Shown piece by piece: positions 34,401 to 47,110 of a stretch of 64,000 bases of DNA. The position numbers and the translations under genes are program-made. Within the stretch, counting starts at the first letter, position 1; every line of letters starts with the position of its first letter. This DNA is from Aptenodytes patagonicus (lineage: Eukaryota; Chordata; Aves; Sphenisciformes; Spheniscidae). The stretch covers positions 8,625,501 to 8,689,500 of the forward strand of contig NC_134963.1 in NCBI RefSeq assembly GCF_965638725.1, read 5' to 3'. The notes under the pieces were generated by a model. It did no database searches and was not told the DNA's origin. It saw nothing but the letters and a program-made list of their open reading frames with translations.

Positions 34401-37400
34401 AAAAAGCAGAAGGTGTAAATGGTTATGAAGCAAAGGTAAAGCCCATTCTATTCTTTTAAGAGGTCTTATAGCTAACTGAAGCATGATTGTGTTTTGCCTT
34501 TATTTCCTGAATATTTCAGGAGTTAAACTTCCTATCGAGAGCTTTATTGTGTTGCCAGCAGAACTGGGCAGGAGTGAGGAACTTCAAGGCTGCCACGTTT
34601 GTGGGAGGGATGGTGCCTGTATGCAGGAATGTCAGCAGGGGCTTTAGGGGAGCAGGAGGATTAAAGCGTTTCAGGATAAGAGGGGCAAAAGATTCAGCAT
34701 AACTGCTAGAACTCCCTTCCATCCAAAAACTGGAATTTAACTCATTCTTGCATATTGTCAATCTTTCACTGTTTTAAAAGACGACGAACCTGTTGGTGAA
34801 GTGCCGTGAGCACTCTTTAGTTACAGTATTGCAAGGAAATAACAGCCTCCTGCTGCCATGAGTTGCATCATGAATTCAAGTAATAAAAGACTGCTGGTAA
34901 ATTAAAGACCCTGACCGTGCTCATGAGTCATACAGTTGCTTAGATTTGTTCCATGTGACACTGTTTTTGTCTCCCATTTCAATTTAGTGAAATATTTCTG
35001 AAGATGGCTTTACAGCCTTACTGTGTTAGGAATTTGAGTTAAGAATCACAAGACTTAACTTCCCTGATTCATAAGTCTGTGTTTACTCCAGGTTTTGGAA
35101 TTTGTGCAATAAATTACATTTTGTAATTTCATTTAACAGAAGAATACATGCTGAATAGCTTTCTACATTTATATGAAGGTTTTTCTGGTAAGACTGCAGG
35201 ACTCTTCAGTTGGACGTGGGGTTCATTAGTGTTCCTGCAGAATTAAACTATCACTAAATTTCATTTGGAAGGTCGTACGAGTGACCTCTGTCTAGAAATA
35301 GCATCATCTGACTTTCCTTCCCCATTCTCTCTTAAAACCTCTGCCCAGGTGGGGATTCTTTCCAGGAAGCTTGGAAATGCCTGTCTAGTTTTGAGGTTGG
35401 TTTAGTTAGTTACAAAAGCGTATTTAAAAGTGTGTAAATCTGCTTTCCAGGAACTTGGTTGACAGCAACAGAAGTCAGCCTTTCAAAGTCAATGCCCAAA
35501 CTCCTTTGCCATTCTTTCGGCACAGGATGCTTGCGAGATTAATGCTGTCTGGAGATACTGTGGTGTATGATTTGCAGTGTTTCTTATTTTATCAACTTGC
35601 CCAGCAGGTGGCATGTAGTTTCAGCCTTATCATAGGTCTGTCAAGAATATATTATGTAGGATTTCCATTATACCAAAGCGAATAGAAAAATCAGAGTGCA
35701 GCATTTCCTGTTGATCACCAGTATGTTAAAGATTAAGACCTTTGTCAATGGGAGGCAGATCCATGCCGCTTTATTCTGTCTTTAGATTTGTGTACATGGT
35801 GCTTTACTAGAGAGAACTCTCTTTTTTTCTTTTTTTTTTAACCTGTGATGCTTTTTTGGTTTTTGTCCTTGTACTTTTTTTTTTTTAAAAGGTATACATT
35901 GCAAACAATGTGAATGTGGTCACAAGAATCCGAACGGAACATTTAACAGAAGAGGAGAAGAAAAGATATAAAGGTAGTTTTCCTATAGGATAACTGGAAA
36001 TAAGTAGAACCTTTTGGCTTTCTGATACCTTCTCTGTGTGACTGCAGACAAACAGGACAGATAGACAAGGGAAATACTTTTCTTGCTGACTTTGCCCTGT
36101 TTTACTTTCACATGTTGTGTGTCCGAGGTAGCTCATTACTGGACTCCTAATCTACAAATGAACCAGTATTTATCCTAGCTGTATTTAGAGAAAGGAAGAG
36201 CCCTTCGAAACTGTTCAAAGTTTATTGAAAGTTTTAAAGGACTGCGCTTTTCCATGCTTTTTGCTGCTCTGGAATGTATTCATGCTTTTACTTTGCTTTG
36301 GCCATGATTACAAGATTCATGTAGGCTTTGTTTGCTTGGACTCTTTGTTTTGTTTTGGTCCACTAATTTTGTCTAGTATTAAAACTAAAGTAAAGGGTGA
36401 CCAGCCAGTAAACTCGTATGGAAATACTGCCCTTCATTTGCCTACCTTGGGGCCCAGGGGGGGAGGCACTGTGACTAATAAAGCTATCTGCTAATGATAG
36501 AAACCACTGAAAATCTTTGCCGCTGTTCTGTGTATTGTACCCATTTTATACTGTCACCTTTAGGTCCTGGGCTTGCCTGGTAAAGCTTACAGGAAATGTG
36601 AACGGCTTACTGCACTTTGGGTTAGAGGCCTTGCTTGTTAACCTGGTGTGTACGTTAAATTTTACTGCTTATTAATAGTAATAGATTTTTTGGGTTTTCC
36701 CTCCTGTTATCTGAAGCTGACAGGAACCCCCTGGAATCATTTCTGGGTACAGTGGAGCATGAGTATGGTGCTCAGGTGAGTGTCTGACGTCGAAACAGGT
36801 CACTGCAGCGCAGAGATCTGTGCTGGTAGGAATTCTGGGTGTGTGGAATCTTGTTGGGCAGCAATTTTGATTATGAGGTTTAAATTTTCCCTGAGGATGT
36901 TTTTGTCTGTTTTAAGCCCTCCAATGTTCTGCATGAATAGCAGGTACCTCCTTCTGAACACTCTTACGAAAAAGACATAGAATCCATTAGCACAGCAAGA
37001 GCTGGGGTGTGAGCAGTGGCAGTAAATCTGAGCAAGCACAGATCTTAGTGGCAACCCACCAGTAATCTGAGAAGACATGTCCACAGACCTGCAGGAGCCT
37101 CAGGTGGGAGATAGTGCTAGCATGGTCAGACAAAGATATGAAAGGATGAAGTGATGTGTTGGCACACTGCTCTTGAGCAACTTGGAGGAAAACCATACAT
37201 CCTCTGCTGTTCTGAAATGTGGTGGTAATGATTTCGATATGGCTTTAGGAACTCCCTTGCATCTGTACGTACTTAAGTACAGTAGATAATAGATTTGCCA
37301 ACTGCTGGCTCTGTATCAGGATGGCGTTGCAGATCTTGCGTGGATCTAGAGATTTTTGTTTCAAATACCCCATCAAAGTTTTGCCTTTAATAAAGGATTT

Positions 37401-40400
37401 GGAGCCTAGAAATGCTGTAGCTTGTGTGTGCATTTCTGGTTGGTTTCTAGCTTTAAAATATTTAAGTAGATTTTTCCTGTCTCTAAAATGCTTGGAGATT
37501 TTTAGCCTCAGCAGAAAGCAGTCTAAACGTGTGCACTTGTATTTATGGCTGTGTGTCACTGGTGTCTAAAATAGAGAATGAGTTACTTCACAAGAGGTAA
37601 CTTCCAAGTTTCTTGTAGTAGCCACTGTCTATTTGTTCCGTACTTTTTGGTTTTTTCTTTTTTTTTTTTCTCTCTTTCCTTATAGAGTACGACCAAGACA
37701 ACAGAGTATGCTGCAAGTAACAATCCTACTGCTATTACTCTGGAGGAATACTTTGACCCAGAATTTGATTTGAAAGGTAGAGACATAGGAAGACCGAAAG
37801 AAGTCACCATTCGAACGCAGAAGTGAGAAATAACATTTTAACTCTTTCTAGTTTGTCTCTTCCCAGTCATCTAATCTCTGGAAACCATTTTTACAAATAT
37901 CCAGTGTGGTTTTCTCCCAGCTTTCAAAATTAATCAAAAGAGAGATCTTGGAGTATTCAGCTATACTCTAATTCTTCTTCCACTAGGTCAAAGAAAACAT
38001 TTGGACTAGTGCTGTAACTTGTTAGTGACCTCCTGTGCTTTGCCCTCAGTCTGACCAGGAATGTGGTTCGGTTTCTCAGAGCAGTAACTGTTCTGACTCT
38101 TTGAAATGTATGAAGCAGGTGACAATGCTATGTATTTTGCTTTGCATCTGTTCCTAAACTGTAAACTTAGGATGTTTTTATTCAACTTTCTCTTTAAGAT
38201 TTAAAGCAACCTTGTGGATGAGTGAAGAGTTTCCCTTGTCTCTTATGGAACAAGTCACTCCAATCATCGATCTGATGGCCAGAACTAGTGCTCATTTTGC
38301 CAGACTTAGGGATTTTATCACTCTGGAATTTCCACCGGGATTTCCTGTCAAAATTGGTAATACTTAGCAATTTTTATTGTAGCATCTTCTTCATTTCCAT
38401 TCTTTCTATTGGTTTTGCAGAGTGTATTTACAAATACCATGTTAGTTTTTTAGTAGTCATCTCACTGATACCTAGAACTGAGAACCCAAATGTACATTGT
38501 CTTGTATGTCTTGGGGTAATTGAATCCAAATTCTGAATGACCAGTACAGAGGTATAATTTTAAAGACAGTATCATTTCAGTAAGAATGAGCTGTTGCTAG
38601 CCCTTTCCTCTTAGCTTCAATGCCTGAGATTTGGCAGATCTTATTATAAAATAAGAGATTTAGAGAGAGAGTGAGAATGACTAAGGGTAACTTCTTGGTG
38701 AAGTATACTTTGTCATTACGGGATGCTGCTTGTGGAATACATTCAAGAAACATGCAAGGGTTTGATGTGGCTGTAGGTGTGGAAGTGAATGAGAGAGTTC
38801 TCTTTTTGACAGAAGTCTTGTACTCTTTCGTATAGAAATTCCCCTATTTCATGTGCTGAATGCCCGAATTACATTTGAAAATGTCAATGGCTGCAGGACA
38901 GCTGACAAAACGTCATCACAAATGGCTGGAGGTGCACAGTGTGATTCAGGTAAGGAGTGGAAAGATGCAGTGTTTGCATCTTTTTACATTTCTGTCAGTG
39001 GAATGCACAGAAGAGAGAGGTGGGTTAACTGCAGAGAATGGAACATTCACAGGTGAGAGGAAGCTGCAATGCATTACAGCTGATCTGGAGTGTGTGATGC
39101 TAATCATACTGACCCATTCTGCCCCTTCCATGCCTGCCAGACTGACTAAACTGAGCTCTAGCAAGCTTTCCCAAGTATTTTGAGGTCTAAATTCTGGTGC
39201 AAGCTATTACTATGGGAAGTGGAATACACAATTCCTGTAAGTGACAGCTAAGTCTGCATGCTCTTTCAGAAAAGAATGGATTACGTTTGAGTAGGATGCT
39301 CATGACTGCATATATCCAGTGATACTCTGTCCTATGAGCTGTTGCAGACCCATTCATTAGGAATAAGCTCAGAAGAGCCACTGCGGTATTTATCTTTTGC
39401 AACCTTTTTTCCCCCCCCCCCCATCTGGTTTTGTCAGAGTTCAGCCACCTTAGTGCTCTGCTGCACACTGGTTTTATTTGTATAACTTGCCAGCATCCTA
39501 AAGGAAGACCCTGCATTCTGTCTTACTGCTGTGCTTGTTTGCCACGGAAGTCTTTCAAAGCCTGTTGGTATATTTAGCCAGGTGGTTAATCTGAATTTTT
39601 GGAGTTAACTTAATCATGCATAAACATTCATCAGAATTTTTTAAGTCACAACTTGTAAAAATATACTGTGCCATGTTTGTAACTATATTTGGCTTCTGTA
39701 GGTCCTAATTTCGAGGTTGACCAGTCAGTGTTTGAGATCCCTAAATCTTACCATGTCCAAGATGACGGTAGGAACATACATGTGCAGGATGAAGATAACG
39801 AGATCATGCAGTTTGCTATTCAGCAGAGTTTGTTGGAATCCCGTGGAAATAAAGTAAGTGTGCTGTAATCTGTGCAGTGCAGATCTGACAGTTTTGACAA
39901 GGACTATGCAGCGATAGCTGCATCTCTGAATTAAACCCACGTAGGACCTATTTTTCTAAGAACCTCAGAAGAGAAAAATATAGTAATGTATTTCAAAGAA
40001 GAAATAAGAGTGATTTAAGAGTTGCCTTTCAGTGAGTTGCACTGCAGACCTGTTAACTGCTGTGGAATTGTCTGTCTCTCCCCATTTCTAGGAAGTGGGG
40101 ATGCATTCCAACGGAGCAGTTGCATATTCACAGGACTTCAATATACAGTATCAGAGGTAACTGATTTTTTTCACGTCACGCCATGCAGTGACAGAGCAAA
40201 AACACTTCCAACAGTAGCGTGAAGCAATTTTGCAATTTTTTTTGTGTATGTAGGTAACAGATGCACAGAACCCAAGCTCTCTTTTCTTGTGCTTCTTCTA
40301 ACTTTTACTTTTCCAAGAAGCAGGGACTCCAAACTGAGCCTCCCTGGCTTATATAGTATAGCTCTCTAGCTCAGCTGTGGGACTGGTCTGCGCACATAAC

Positions 40401-41163
40401 GGATTTATTACCCAACAAATAAACACAGTCCTTCTGCTCTGCTCTTAAACTGTGAATTTGGTCCCTCTGGGTTGAGTGTTTGTTTATTAGGTGCTGCACA
40501 CTTCAGGATAGCTCTTCTTTCTTTTCAAAATCATTATGTAATCCTTAAAAATTTAGCAACATATATTTAATGGACCCTTGAGGATATGCTCTGGTATCTG
40601 TGGGGTCTTCCTGCAGTTAAGTGCAAAGAAATCTTTGTGCACACAAAGAACTGCATCCTCTTGGTTCTTTTGTACGTGGAAAATCGTGTTGCCTTTAAAA
40701 TAGGTGAGAATGTTTTTAGAAGCCCATTGAAAATTTAACTGTTAGTATGTATGAAACATTCTGAGGAACCTTCAAAGAACAGGTTTTACGTTGGGAATTT
40801 TATGGATGTTAGAACAACTGCTCTCTTATCCTGAAAACTGCTTTCTGCCCTCTGGGGAGAGATTTTCAGGTTTGCAGTTAGAAAACAGTTGCTAGGAAGG
40901 ATCATTACAGGAAACATGAAATAGGCTCTGTCCCTTACTTCTTGAAGTTCTCTTTCTCCTTCAGGGCACTGCAGGAGAGCTATCTAACAAGCTCAGGTAA
41001 CTCACACAGCAGCACCCCTAGTGAACCTTCCAGTTTTGAAAAAGACTTGCAGCTTGCCATGGAGTTGTCTGTCCGAGAGCAGGAGGAACGGGAGAAGCAA
41101 CGTCGTGAAGAGGAAGATGCAGAGCTTCAGCAAGTTTTACAGCTTTCTCTTGTGGAAAAATAA
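28477..41163 (+). CDS. ANKRD13A: ANKRD13A, ankyrin-repeat protein with ubiquitin-interacting motifs
   Basis: ANKRD13A binds Lys63-linked ubiquitin on activated receptors and works at the plasma membrane and endosomes. Coding exons: 28477-28575, 30937-31069, 31202-31326, 31768-31813, 32502-32645, 33095-33290, 34369-34435, 35892-35973, 36717-36775, 37686-37822, 38199-38356, 38836-38949, 39702-39853, 40092-40156, 40965-41163. Phases all chain. The product is 591 residues (590 from the second ATG), the length recalled for human ANKRD13A. Ankyrin repeats are in exons 2-3 ([15 protein letters not shown]). The conserved GPCR-chaperone-like core follows. UIMs near the end include [23 protein letters not shown] and a weaker LQLSLVEK. 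Two adjacent ATGs begin the frame; a TGCAG acceptor ending at 28467 implies an upstream non-coding exon. Confidence 0.96.
28576..30936 (+). other. ANKRD13A: ANKRD13A intron 1
   Basis: A 2.4-kb intron after the first coding exon. No repeat family or additional exon was recognised; short C-runs occur near 30458. Confidence 0.7.
40965..41163 (+). CDS. ANKRD13A: ANKRD13A last coding exon (UIM region)
   Basis: This exon completes one UIM (ALQES) and contains a second (DLQLAMELS), a charged E/R helix and a final weak UIM ([12 protein letters not shown]). It ends at TAA 41161-41163. The carboxy terminus matches the family, with several UIMs spaced for multivalent ubiquitin binding. Confidence 0.93.
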
Positions 41164-44100
41164 CTCCGTAGCGATCTCCTGAAATAAGGGTGACCCAAAT
41201 CTGCATAAAACTGAAGCCTTTCAGAGCTGTCAGTCTGAAGACCACTCCTGGATTGCTTAAGTAAACATTTCACCTGCCGCCTTAGTTGGCATCATCAGCT
41301 ACAAAGAGCTGATTTATTTTTGTTTGAGGGAGTTTCAGATCACGGGACTCTGCATTTGGCTCCCCAACCATGCAGTCTTAGCTTTGAAGGAAAAGTTTTT
41401 ATCTCAACGTATTTATTGAAGAGCAGATGGAAACTTTGCTTAGCATCAGGATATAGGATTGCAGTAAAGCTTGAAAACCTGATTTATGGGGACTTCAGGA
41501 GGGAAACTTCATTACTTACCAAAGAAATATTCATCTGCTTAGTCATTTCTGAATAATTCAAAGCCATTGTCTGTTTCTTCCGGTTGTTACATGGAAGAGT
41601 ATCTATATGCGCGTATACACACATACAGTAGTTCTTCATGCTGACAGTGTACCATGCTGACAGATGTTTTCTGTTAGTTTTGTTTATATGTGATTGTCTC
41701 TTCTCTAGTTACTGAGATTTTATCATGTGCTCCTGCTTAAGAGGGATAATTTTATACTTGAACAGCTAATCCAAGCTCAAGATTAAACTAGTGCTTTCTG
41801 AAAAAGGACAAAACAAGTAGCCAGTAAAATTTTAGATCCTAAAATGGGACCATCCGTCTAGTAAAGTAGCAGTTTCTGCAGTGATTCAAAACCAGCTAGT
41901 TCCCATAGTCAGAGGGCAGCAAGAAAATAAGCGATAGATACAGGTGCTTCTTGCGATCACTTGGGGTGTGTGCATGAGTGCGTGCCTGTGTGTGGGTGCT
42001 AAATTCAAATAGAAAAAAATTCAGGTGAAATTTTAATGTATACTTATTGGAAGATAAGTTTTAATTCTGTCATCTGAAAGGGAAACGTGTGTTGCTTTTT
42101 AAAATTCAAATGCTCATCCTTCATGTGAATACATATATATTTTTTTATCTGAATATTTTTATTGATTTTAAAACAAGCCAATATGACTACACTCATAAAA
42201 ATGGTATTGTAACAATTTGCAAGTATGTTTTAACCAGCTTTCCTCAGGTCTTTCGTCATACAATATATTTGTAGCTATTTTATCTGCACTTCTGTCAGTG
42301 TTTACAGTACTTACGCTGTGACTCTCAAGTGCACTCCACAAGTACACAATGTACATCCACAGGAAAGCCTTATGGTAGTTAAATGTGAGCAATATTCCTC
42401 TGTTCTGGCTGGCAGAAGTGTGAAGAACCTACGGTACATATGGTCTGATCTTGCTACCTAATCCTGCACTTGTTCCTTGGGCAAAACAGGGCAGTTCTGT
42501 GTGACCAACTATTAACCAGTATAAAATCACTATAAAATGGACTTGATCATAACCGGTGGGATGGTGGGTTACTCGGAACCCTATTTTAAACCAATAATCC
42601 ATTGTTTTACATAGCAAAAGATTAAAATTCCTTCAGCGTACACTAGAACTGGTATATCTGCACCATTTTTGTTTAATGATACAGCTTGCATCCCTAAATA
42701 GCTTATTTGGTGTTTGCAGGAATGTTGACTTTCTTGCACAGTGGCAGTGGTCTATGTTGGAATTGCATCTTTCTTTGAAAAGGGGATTACTGTGACTTTC
42801 ACAGTTGAAAAAAAGGGAATAAGCCTTGCATTGAGCTCTTGACAAAGTTGTGAGGTAGGAGGCGAGACTGCGGGTTTTTCCTCCAGTGGAAATAAAGAGT
42901 GCTGTTGCCTTTATAAAACTATCTGTCTGACATTGCTTTTCTTCTATTAAGCATTTCAAAGGTTACAAGGGAGGGGGGAAATACCTTTTTGCAAGCTGAC
43001 TTATTCTCTGTTTTTTATGTTGTAAACTAAAGAATATTGAGCAGTTTCAGTTCAAGTTTTGTTATGCTCCTGCTTCTTAGTCTGGGACTGTAAAAAAATT
43101 TGGGTGATGGGTTTTTGTTGTGGGTTTTTTTTTTTTTTCTTTCTGTGACATTTGCATCATTCCATCTAAACTAGAAGGCCCTGCTTCCCTGAAACAGGTG
43201 CTGCTCTCCTTAAACCCTAGCTTACTTTTTACCCAGAGTGTAAGATGCATCCTCTGATCCTCTGTGTGTGCTGGAAGAAAAAACAAAGATACTGCACAGT
43301 GTTACACTGCGCACACGAGTATTTTTTTTTTTTCTAACATGGTAACTGGAGTCTTTTTAATAATGATCCTTATCTGCATTTTTGTACATCAAAGGTGACA
43401 TTATCATCTATGAAACTATCAAAGATAGTTCTGGTTTAGTCTGAAACAGACACATGATCCCTGGAACCATTTTTCTGACATTTTCAGCCAACCTTTGAGT
43501 CTCCCCGTGTTGACAACAGGGACCGGTACAGCACAGACAGTACTAAGGCAATGAAAGGCAGGGTGGTGGTAGGACTTCAGCGCTGTCGGCTGGTTTCTGT
43601 ATGTACCTTTTTGTGAGTAACAGAGAGAGGAGACCGGCAGAGGGTTGCACTTAATAGTAGTGCTGAGACTGCTGTATGAAAGCCGAGTCCAACTTCTCTT
43701 TCCAAGGAAGCTCGAGGCTTATGTAGGAAAGCAGAAGCTCAGTTACAAATACCTGTAGTTTCTTCTGAAACTGTAACTAGCTTTTAAATAGCGCAATTTA
43801 AAGTTCTTCAAACTGATACCATTTCCACAGTGTTGGTGCTGTGCGGCTGTTCCTGAAAGTGAGACGAAGTAGGTACTTTTTTGTGCTTTTAGACTGTTGT
43901 TTCAAGCAGGCAGGCTACGTACAGCAAGAATTCATGATGTGCTTAATTTGGAAATCCTTCTTATACTCCTTTGGCTGACTTTTGATTCAAAATAGTTAGT
44001 CTTCATAACTGAGTTAACTGAACTTTACCTGTTAACGTCTGCTGGTAACTGCACTACACTTGCACAATAAGGTTTCATTTTCAGTTTACTCTTAACAGTT

Positions 44101-44310
44101 CCTTGCTAACAAGCACCCATGAAAACAGGGGCTTCACCCAGCTCTTACTATCACACTGCTGTCCTGCCCCCCCTTCCCTCACCATTGAAAATGGGGTAAG
44201 AACTGTAAGATTATCAGAGGTGGGAAAGGGGACTGCCTCATCCCTTCATACAGCTACAGCTGAGTTAATAACAAACAGAACATCCATGAATAAATAAAAA
44301 GAGTCCTGGA
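41164..44310 (+). other. ANKRD13A: ANKRD13A 3' UTR and downstream sequence
   Basis: No coding sequence was recognised. AATAAA hexamers at 42891-42896 and 44289-44298 (two overlapping copies) are candidate poly(A) signals, giving a 3' UTR of about 1.7 or 3.1 kb. The second lies next to a minus-strand signal. Which is used cannot be told from sequence. Confidence 0.55.
44289..44298 (+). terminator. Candidate distal ANKRD13A poly(A) signal
   Basis: Overlapping AATAAATAAA, with T-rich sequence about 30 nt downstream. It is convergent with the minus-strand AATAAA at 44331-44326. Confidence 0.4.
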
Positions 44311-44325
44311 TTGTTTACTTAGCTT

Positions 44326-44331
44326 TTTATT
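44326..44331 (-). terminator. Candidate poly(A) signal for the C12orf76-like gene
   Basis: TTTATT on the plus strand is AATAAA on the minus strand, about 1.6 kb past the stop codon. A nearer alternative is at 44922-44917. Confidence 0.4.
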
Positions 44332-45951
44332 TGTACAAAGAGACATAGCAGGGAGTGAAGAATGAATGCAAATAAGAATGCTGCTCCTGGGAACTCGGAG
44401 CTGTAGCTGCAAGCTACACCATCCATCCCCCCACAAACAGCACACAGGTACAGGCCAAGTTTTACACCAGACGAAGGACCAAGAAAAGTCAGTGATACAG
44501 GGCTCGGTCATCAAAAAAAAGAAAAGGATCAGAAAGCAATAGAACAGTGTTACCTTGCTTGCTCACTCATGTTTCACTTAGATTAGTAACTAGATCCGTT
44601 CTAGGCCAGTCTCCCACTGTCACTTTACTAATAGAGCAGCAGCAAAGAAAATCCCCCGTTGCAATCAGTGGTCGGTGTCCTTTAAGACAAACTGAACAGA
44701 AAATATGTCAGGTGCAGCACAAGGTTTTAGAGAACAGGTCACCACAATTGTTCTGGAAGTTAAGTTTTAAAACGCTAAATAAATTACTAGCCAAAACACC
44801 CCTATGTTAAATAGCAAAGTAATACTTAATAAGCAAAATCCAGTTATTACTCATAGCAGTGCAAAACAAAATAGCAGCATTCATATGCAAGTGTGATTTC
44901 AGTGTAAACCCTTGAATTTATTACTGAAAATGCATAGAGCAGGTCTGTCCGGAGCTTAAACACAACATACTTCTAGAGAGCCTGAGCCCAGCAGTCTCAA
45001 GCATCTGCCTGGCTTGCAAGCTTTTGGAGGCTCCTATTTCCAGTAGGACAGTAACCTGCTCAGGAGCACAAATCCACCTGCAAGGAGAGGAGTGTTCAGC
45101 ACAGGCTGGAAACCCTCGCCGGCACCCCAGTTCGTAACAGGTTCAGCAGGGCTGTTTTGGTGCAAGGCTGCTTGGGGCTGTTTAGGTAAGAGTTAAAGCA
45201 AATAACGTCAGGAATGACAAGCCGGTCCCTAAACAGCTACACCAGGGTCTGCTCATGCTTCAGTATTTCTGCTCAGAGGTAAGCACGTACCAGACCCCCA
45301 CAGCCACAGCTGCGGTCGGTTGCTGAGCTTTTGCCCTTGGACTATTTTTGAAGGCTGCGCTACAAACACTCAAGACTCAGCATTCAAGCAAGGAACTGAA
45401 TTAATTGGAAAGCAAAACTAGACGTGGTGTAACTGAGTGCTTGGGCCTGCTCGACAGACAGTGATGTTAATGGTCTGGCCGTGTTCTCGTGCTGACGCAG
45501 CGCGGTTCCCCGGGCACTGATCAGAATGGGCGTCACGGCCGGTCGCATTCCCGGCAGCCTCCCAAGGCCCCGGGTGCACACACGCACCAGGGATGCTCTC
45601 GAGCACATCACGTCAGATCAGCCTCGCTGAAACGCTGCGTTTTGGGAAGAAGGTGCGTTGCTACAGGCCCTGCTCCAACCCAGCCGGGTTTGCTGCGGAA
45701 GCGCTCCCGGGAGGTCCAGGAGCCAGTTTGCTGAGGACTGGGGCGTGACTTCCAGCACCCAGCCATACTGTCATTGAAAGTGACATCACGATGGAGCCAC
45801 ACGATGCTGCGTGGGCAAAGAGCCGTCCACACGACGTCAGGGCATCCCCCGTCGCTGGCAGGAGAGGTGGCGGGACGGCTGGGTGCCAGGCGGGAGAACC
45901 AGGCGGGACCGGCAGCGCTTCCCCACGACGGGCCCGCCGGGTCCCGCTCCG
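44332..45951 (-). other. Probable 3' UTR of the C12orf76-like gene
   Basis: Sequence between the stop codon at 45952 and the candidate poly(A) signals. No open frame with family resemblance was seen. The shift from AT-rich to GC-rich DNA occurs around 45.1-45.6 kb. Confidence 0.45.
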
Positions 45952-46313
45952 CTACCGCCGTCGGACGGGCTTGTAAACGCAGACGGCCATGAGGATGATG
46001 GTGAGCAGCAGGGCGCTGAGGATGCTGCCCAGCAGCACTGCGGGAGGAGGGAGCGCGACAGGTTAGGATTTGACTGCCCTCCCCGAGACGTTTCCCCAAA
46101 TTAGCTTTAAAAAAAAAAAAGAAAAAAAGAAAACCAAGCAGAAAGGCGCCCAAGCGCTGCCGTATTTGCAACCCGCCCCTTGCCGCCGCCCGACCGCTCC
46201 TTACCCAGGTTCTGCTTCTGCAGCACGGCGTAGGGCCGGCTGCGCTCCGCCGGGCCCGGGGCCAGCAGGGCCAGCGCCGCCAGCGCCCAGCCCCGCACCG
46301 CCGCCAGCGCCAT
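45952..46313 (-). CDS. C12orf76: C12orf76-like 64-residue single-pass membrane protein
   Basis: Two exons, 46313-46205 and 46037-45952, separated by a 167-bp intron with GT-AG borders, join in frame to a 64-residue product. It has an N-terminal hydrophobic stretch (ALAALALLAPGP) that could be a signal peptide and a short SRPYAVLQKQNL linker. A strong membrane segment (GSILSALLLTIILMAVCVY) is followed by a basic KPVRRR tail, predicting lumenal N and cytosolic C termini. The name rests on its position next to ANKRD13A, as in human 12q24.11, and on a partly recalled sequence. Function is unknown. The start ATG follows a CpG-rich leader. Longer minus-strand open frames across this locus are artefacts of the upstream repeat. 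Confidence 0.65.
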
Positions 46314-46565
46314 CGCCGCTCCCCGCCGACCGCCCGGTCCCGGCCCCGGTCCCGCCGCCCCCGGCCTTTGTCCGCCCGGCCCGGCCCTTCCTCTTCCTGC
46401 CGCCCCGCCCCGGGCAGGGCCCGCCCCGCCGGGCGCCGGCAGCGCCGGGACGGACCTTCCGGGGAGCGGCGGGGCCGGCGGAGCCCAACTGGCCTGGGCT
46501 GCGCTCTCCCCGCCGGGTCGCTCCACCCGCGGGGGAGACCCGGGAGCCCGCCCGGGCGTCCCTGC
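46200..46565 (-). promoter_or_regulatory. CpG-rich promoter region of the C12orf76-like gene
   Basis: GC-rich sequence with many CpG dinucleotides and GGGGCGG-type boxes covers the first exon and about 250 bp upstream, ending where the C-rich minisatellite begins. No TATA box was seen. Confidence 0.6.
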
Positions 46566-47110
46566 ACCCCCGTGTTCCGCCCCCCCCAGCCCCGTGTGCA
46601 TCCCCCAGCCCCGTGTTCTCCCCCCCAGCCCCGTGTTCTCCCCCCCCAGCCCCGTGTGCATCCCCCAGCCCCGTGTTCTCCCCCCCAGCCCCGTGTGCAT
46701 CCCCCAGCCCCGTGTTCTCCCCCCCAGCCCCGTGTGCATCCCCCAGCCCCGTGTTCTCCCCCCCCCAGCCCCGTGTGCATCCCCCAGCCCCGTGTTCTCC
46801 CCCCCCCAGCCCCGTGTGCATCCCCCAGCCCCGTGTTCTCCCCCCCCAGCCCCGTGTGCATCCCCCAGCCCCGTGTTCTCCCCCTCCCAGCCCCGTGTGC
46901 ATCCCCCAGCCCCGTGTTCTCCCCCCCCCAGCCCCGTGTACATTCCCCAGCCCCGTGTGCTCCCCCCCAGCCCTGTGTGCATCCCCCAGCCCCGTGCTCT
47001 CCCCCCCCAGCCCTGTGTGCATCCCCCAGCCCCGAGTGCTCCCCCCCAGCCCCGTGTACTTTCCCCAGCCCCGTGTGCTCCCCCCCCAGCCCCGTGCGCT
47101 CCCCCCCAGC
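46566..47110. repeat. C-rich minisatellite, 19-bp half-units alternating in 38-39-bp dimers
   Basis: Tandem array of two alternating half-units, AGCCCCGTGTGCATCCCCC and AGCCCCGTGTTCTCCCCCC, with C-run length varying by one or two. The array is about 545 bp, or somewhat under thirty half-units, and units are more divergent at the right end. The minus strand carries regular runs of four or more G, giving strong G-quadruplex potential. The long open frames in several phases here are due to the repeat, not to genes. Confidence 0.93.
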
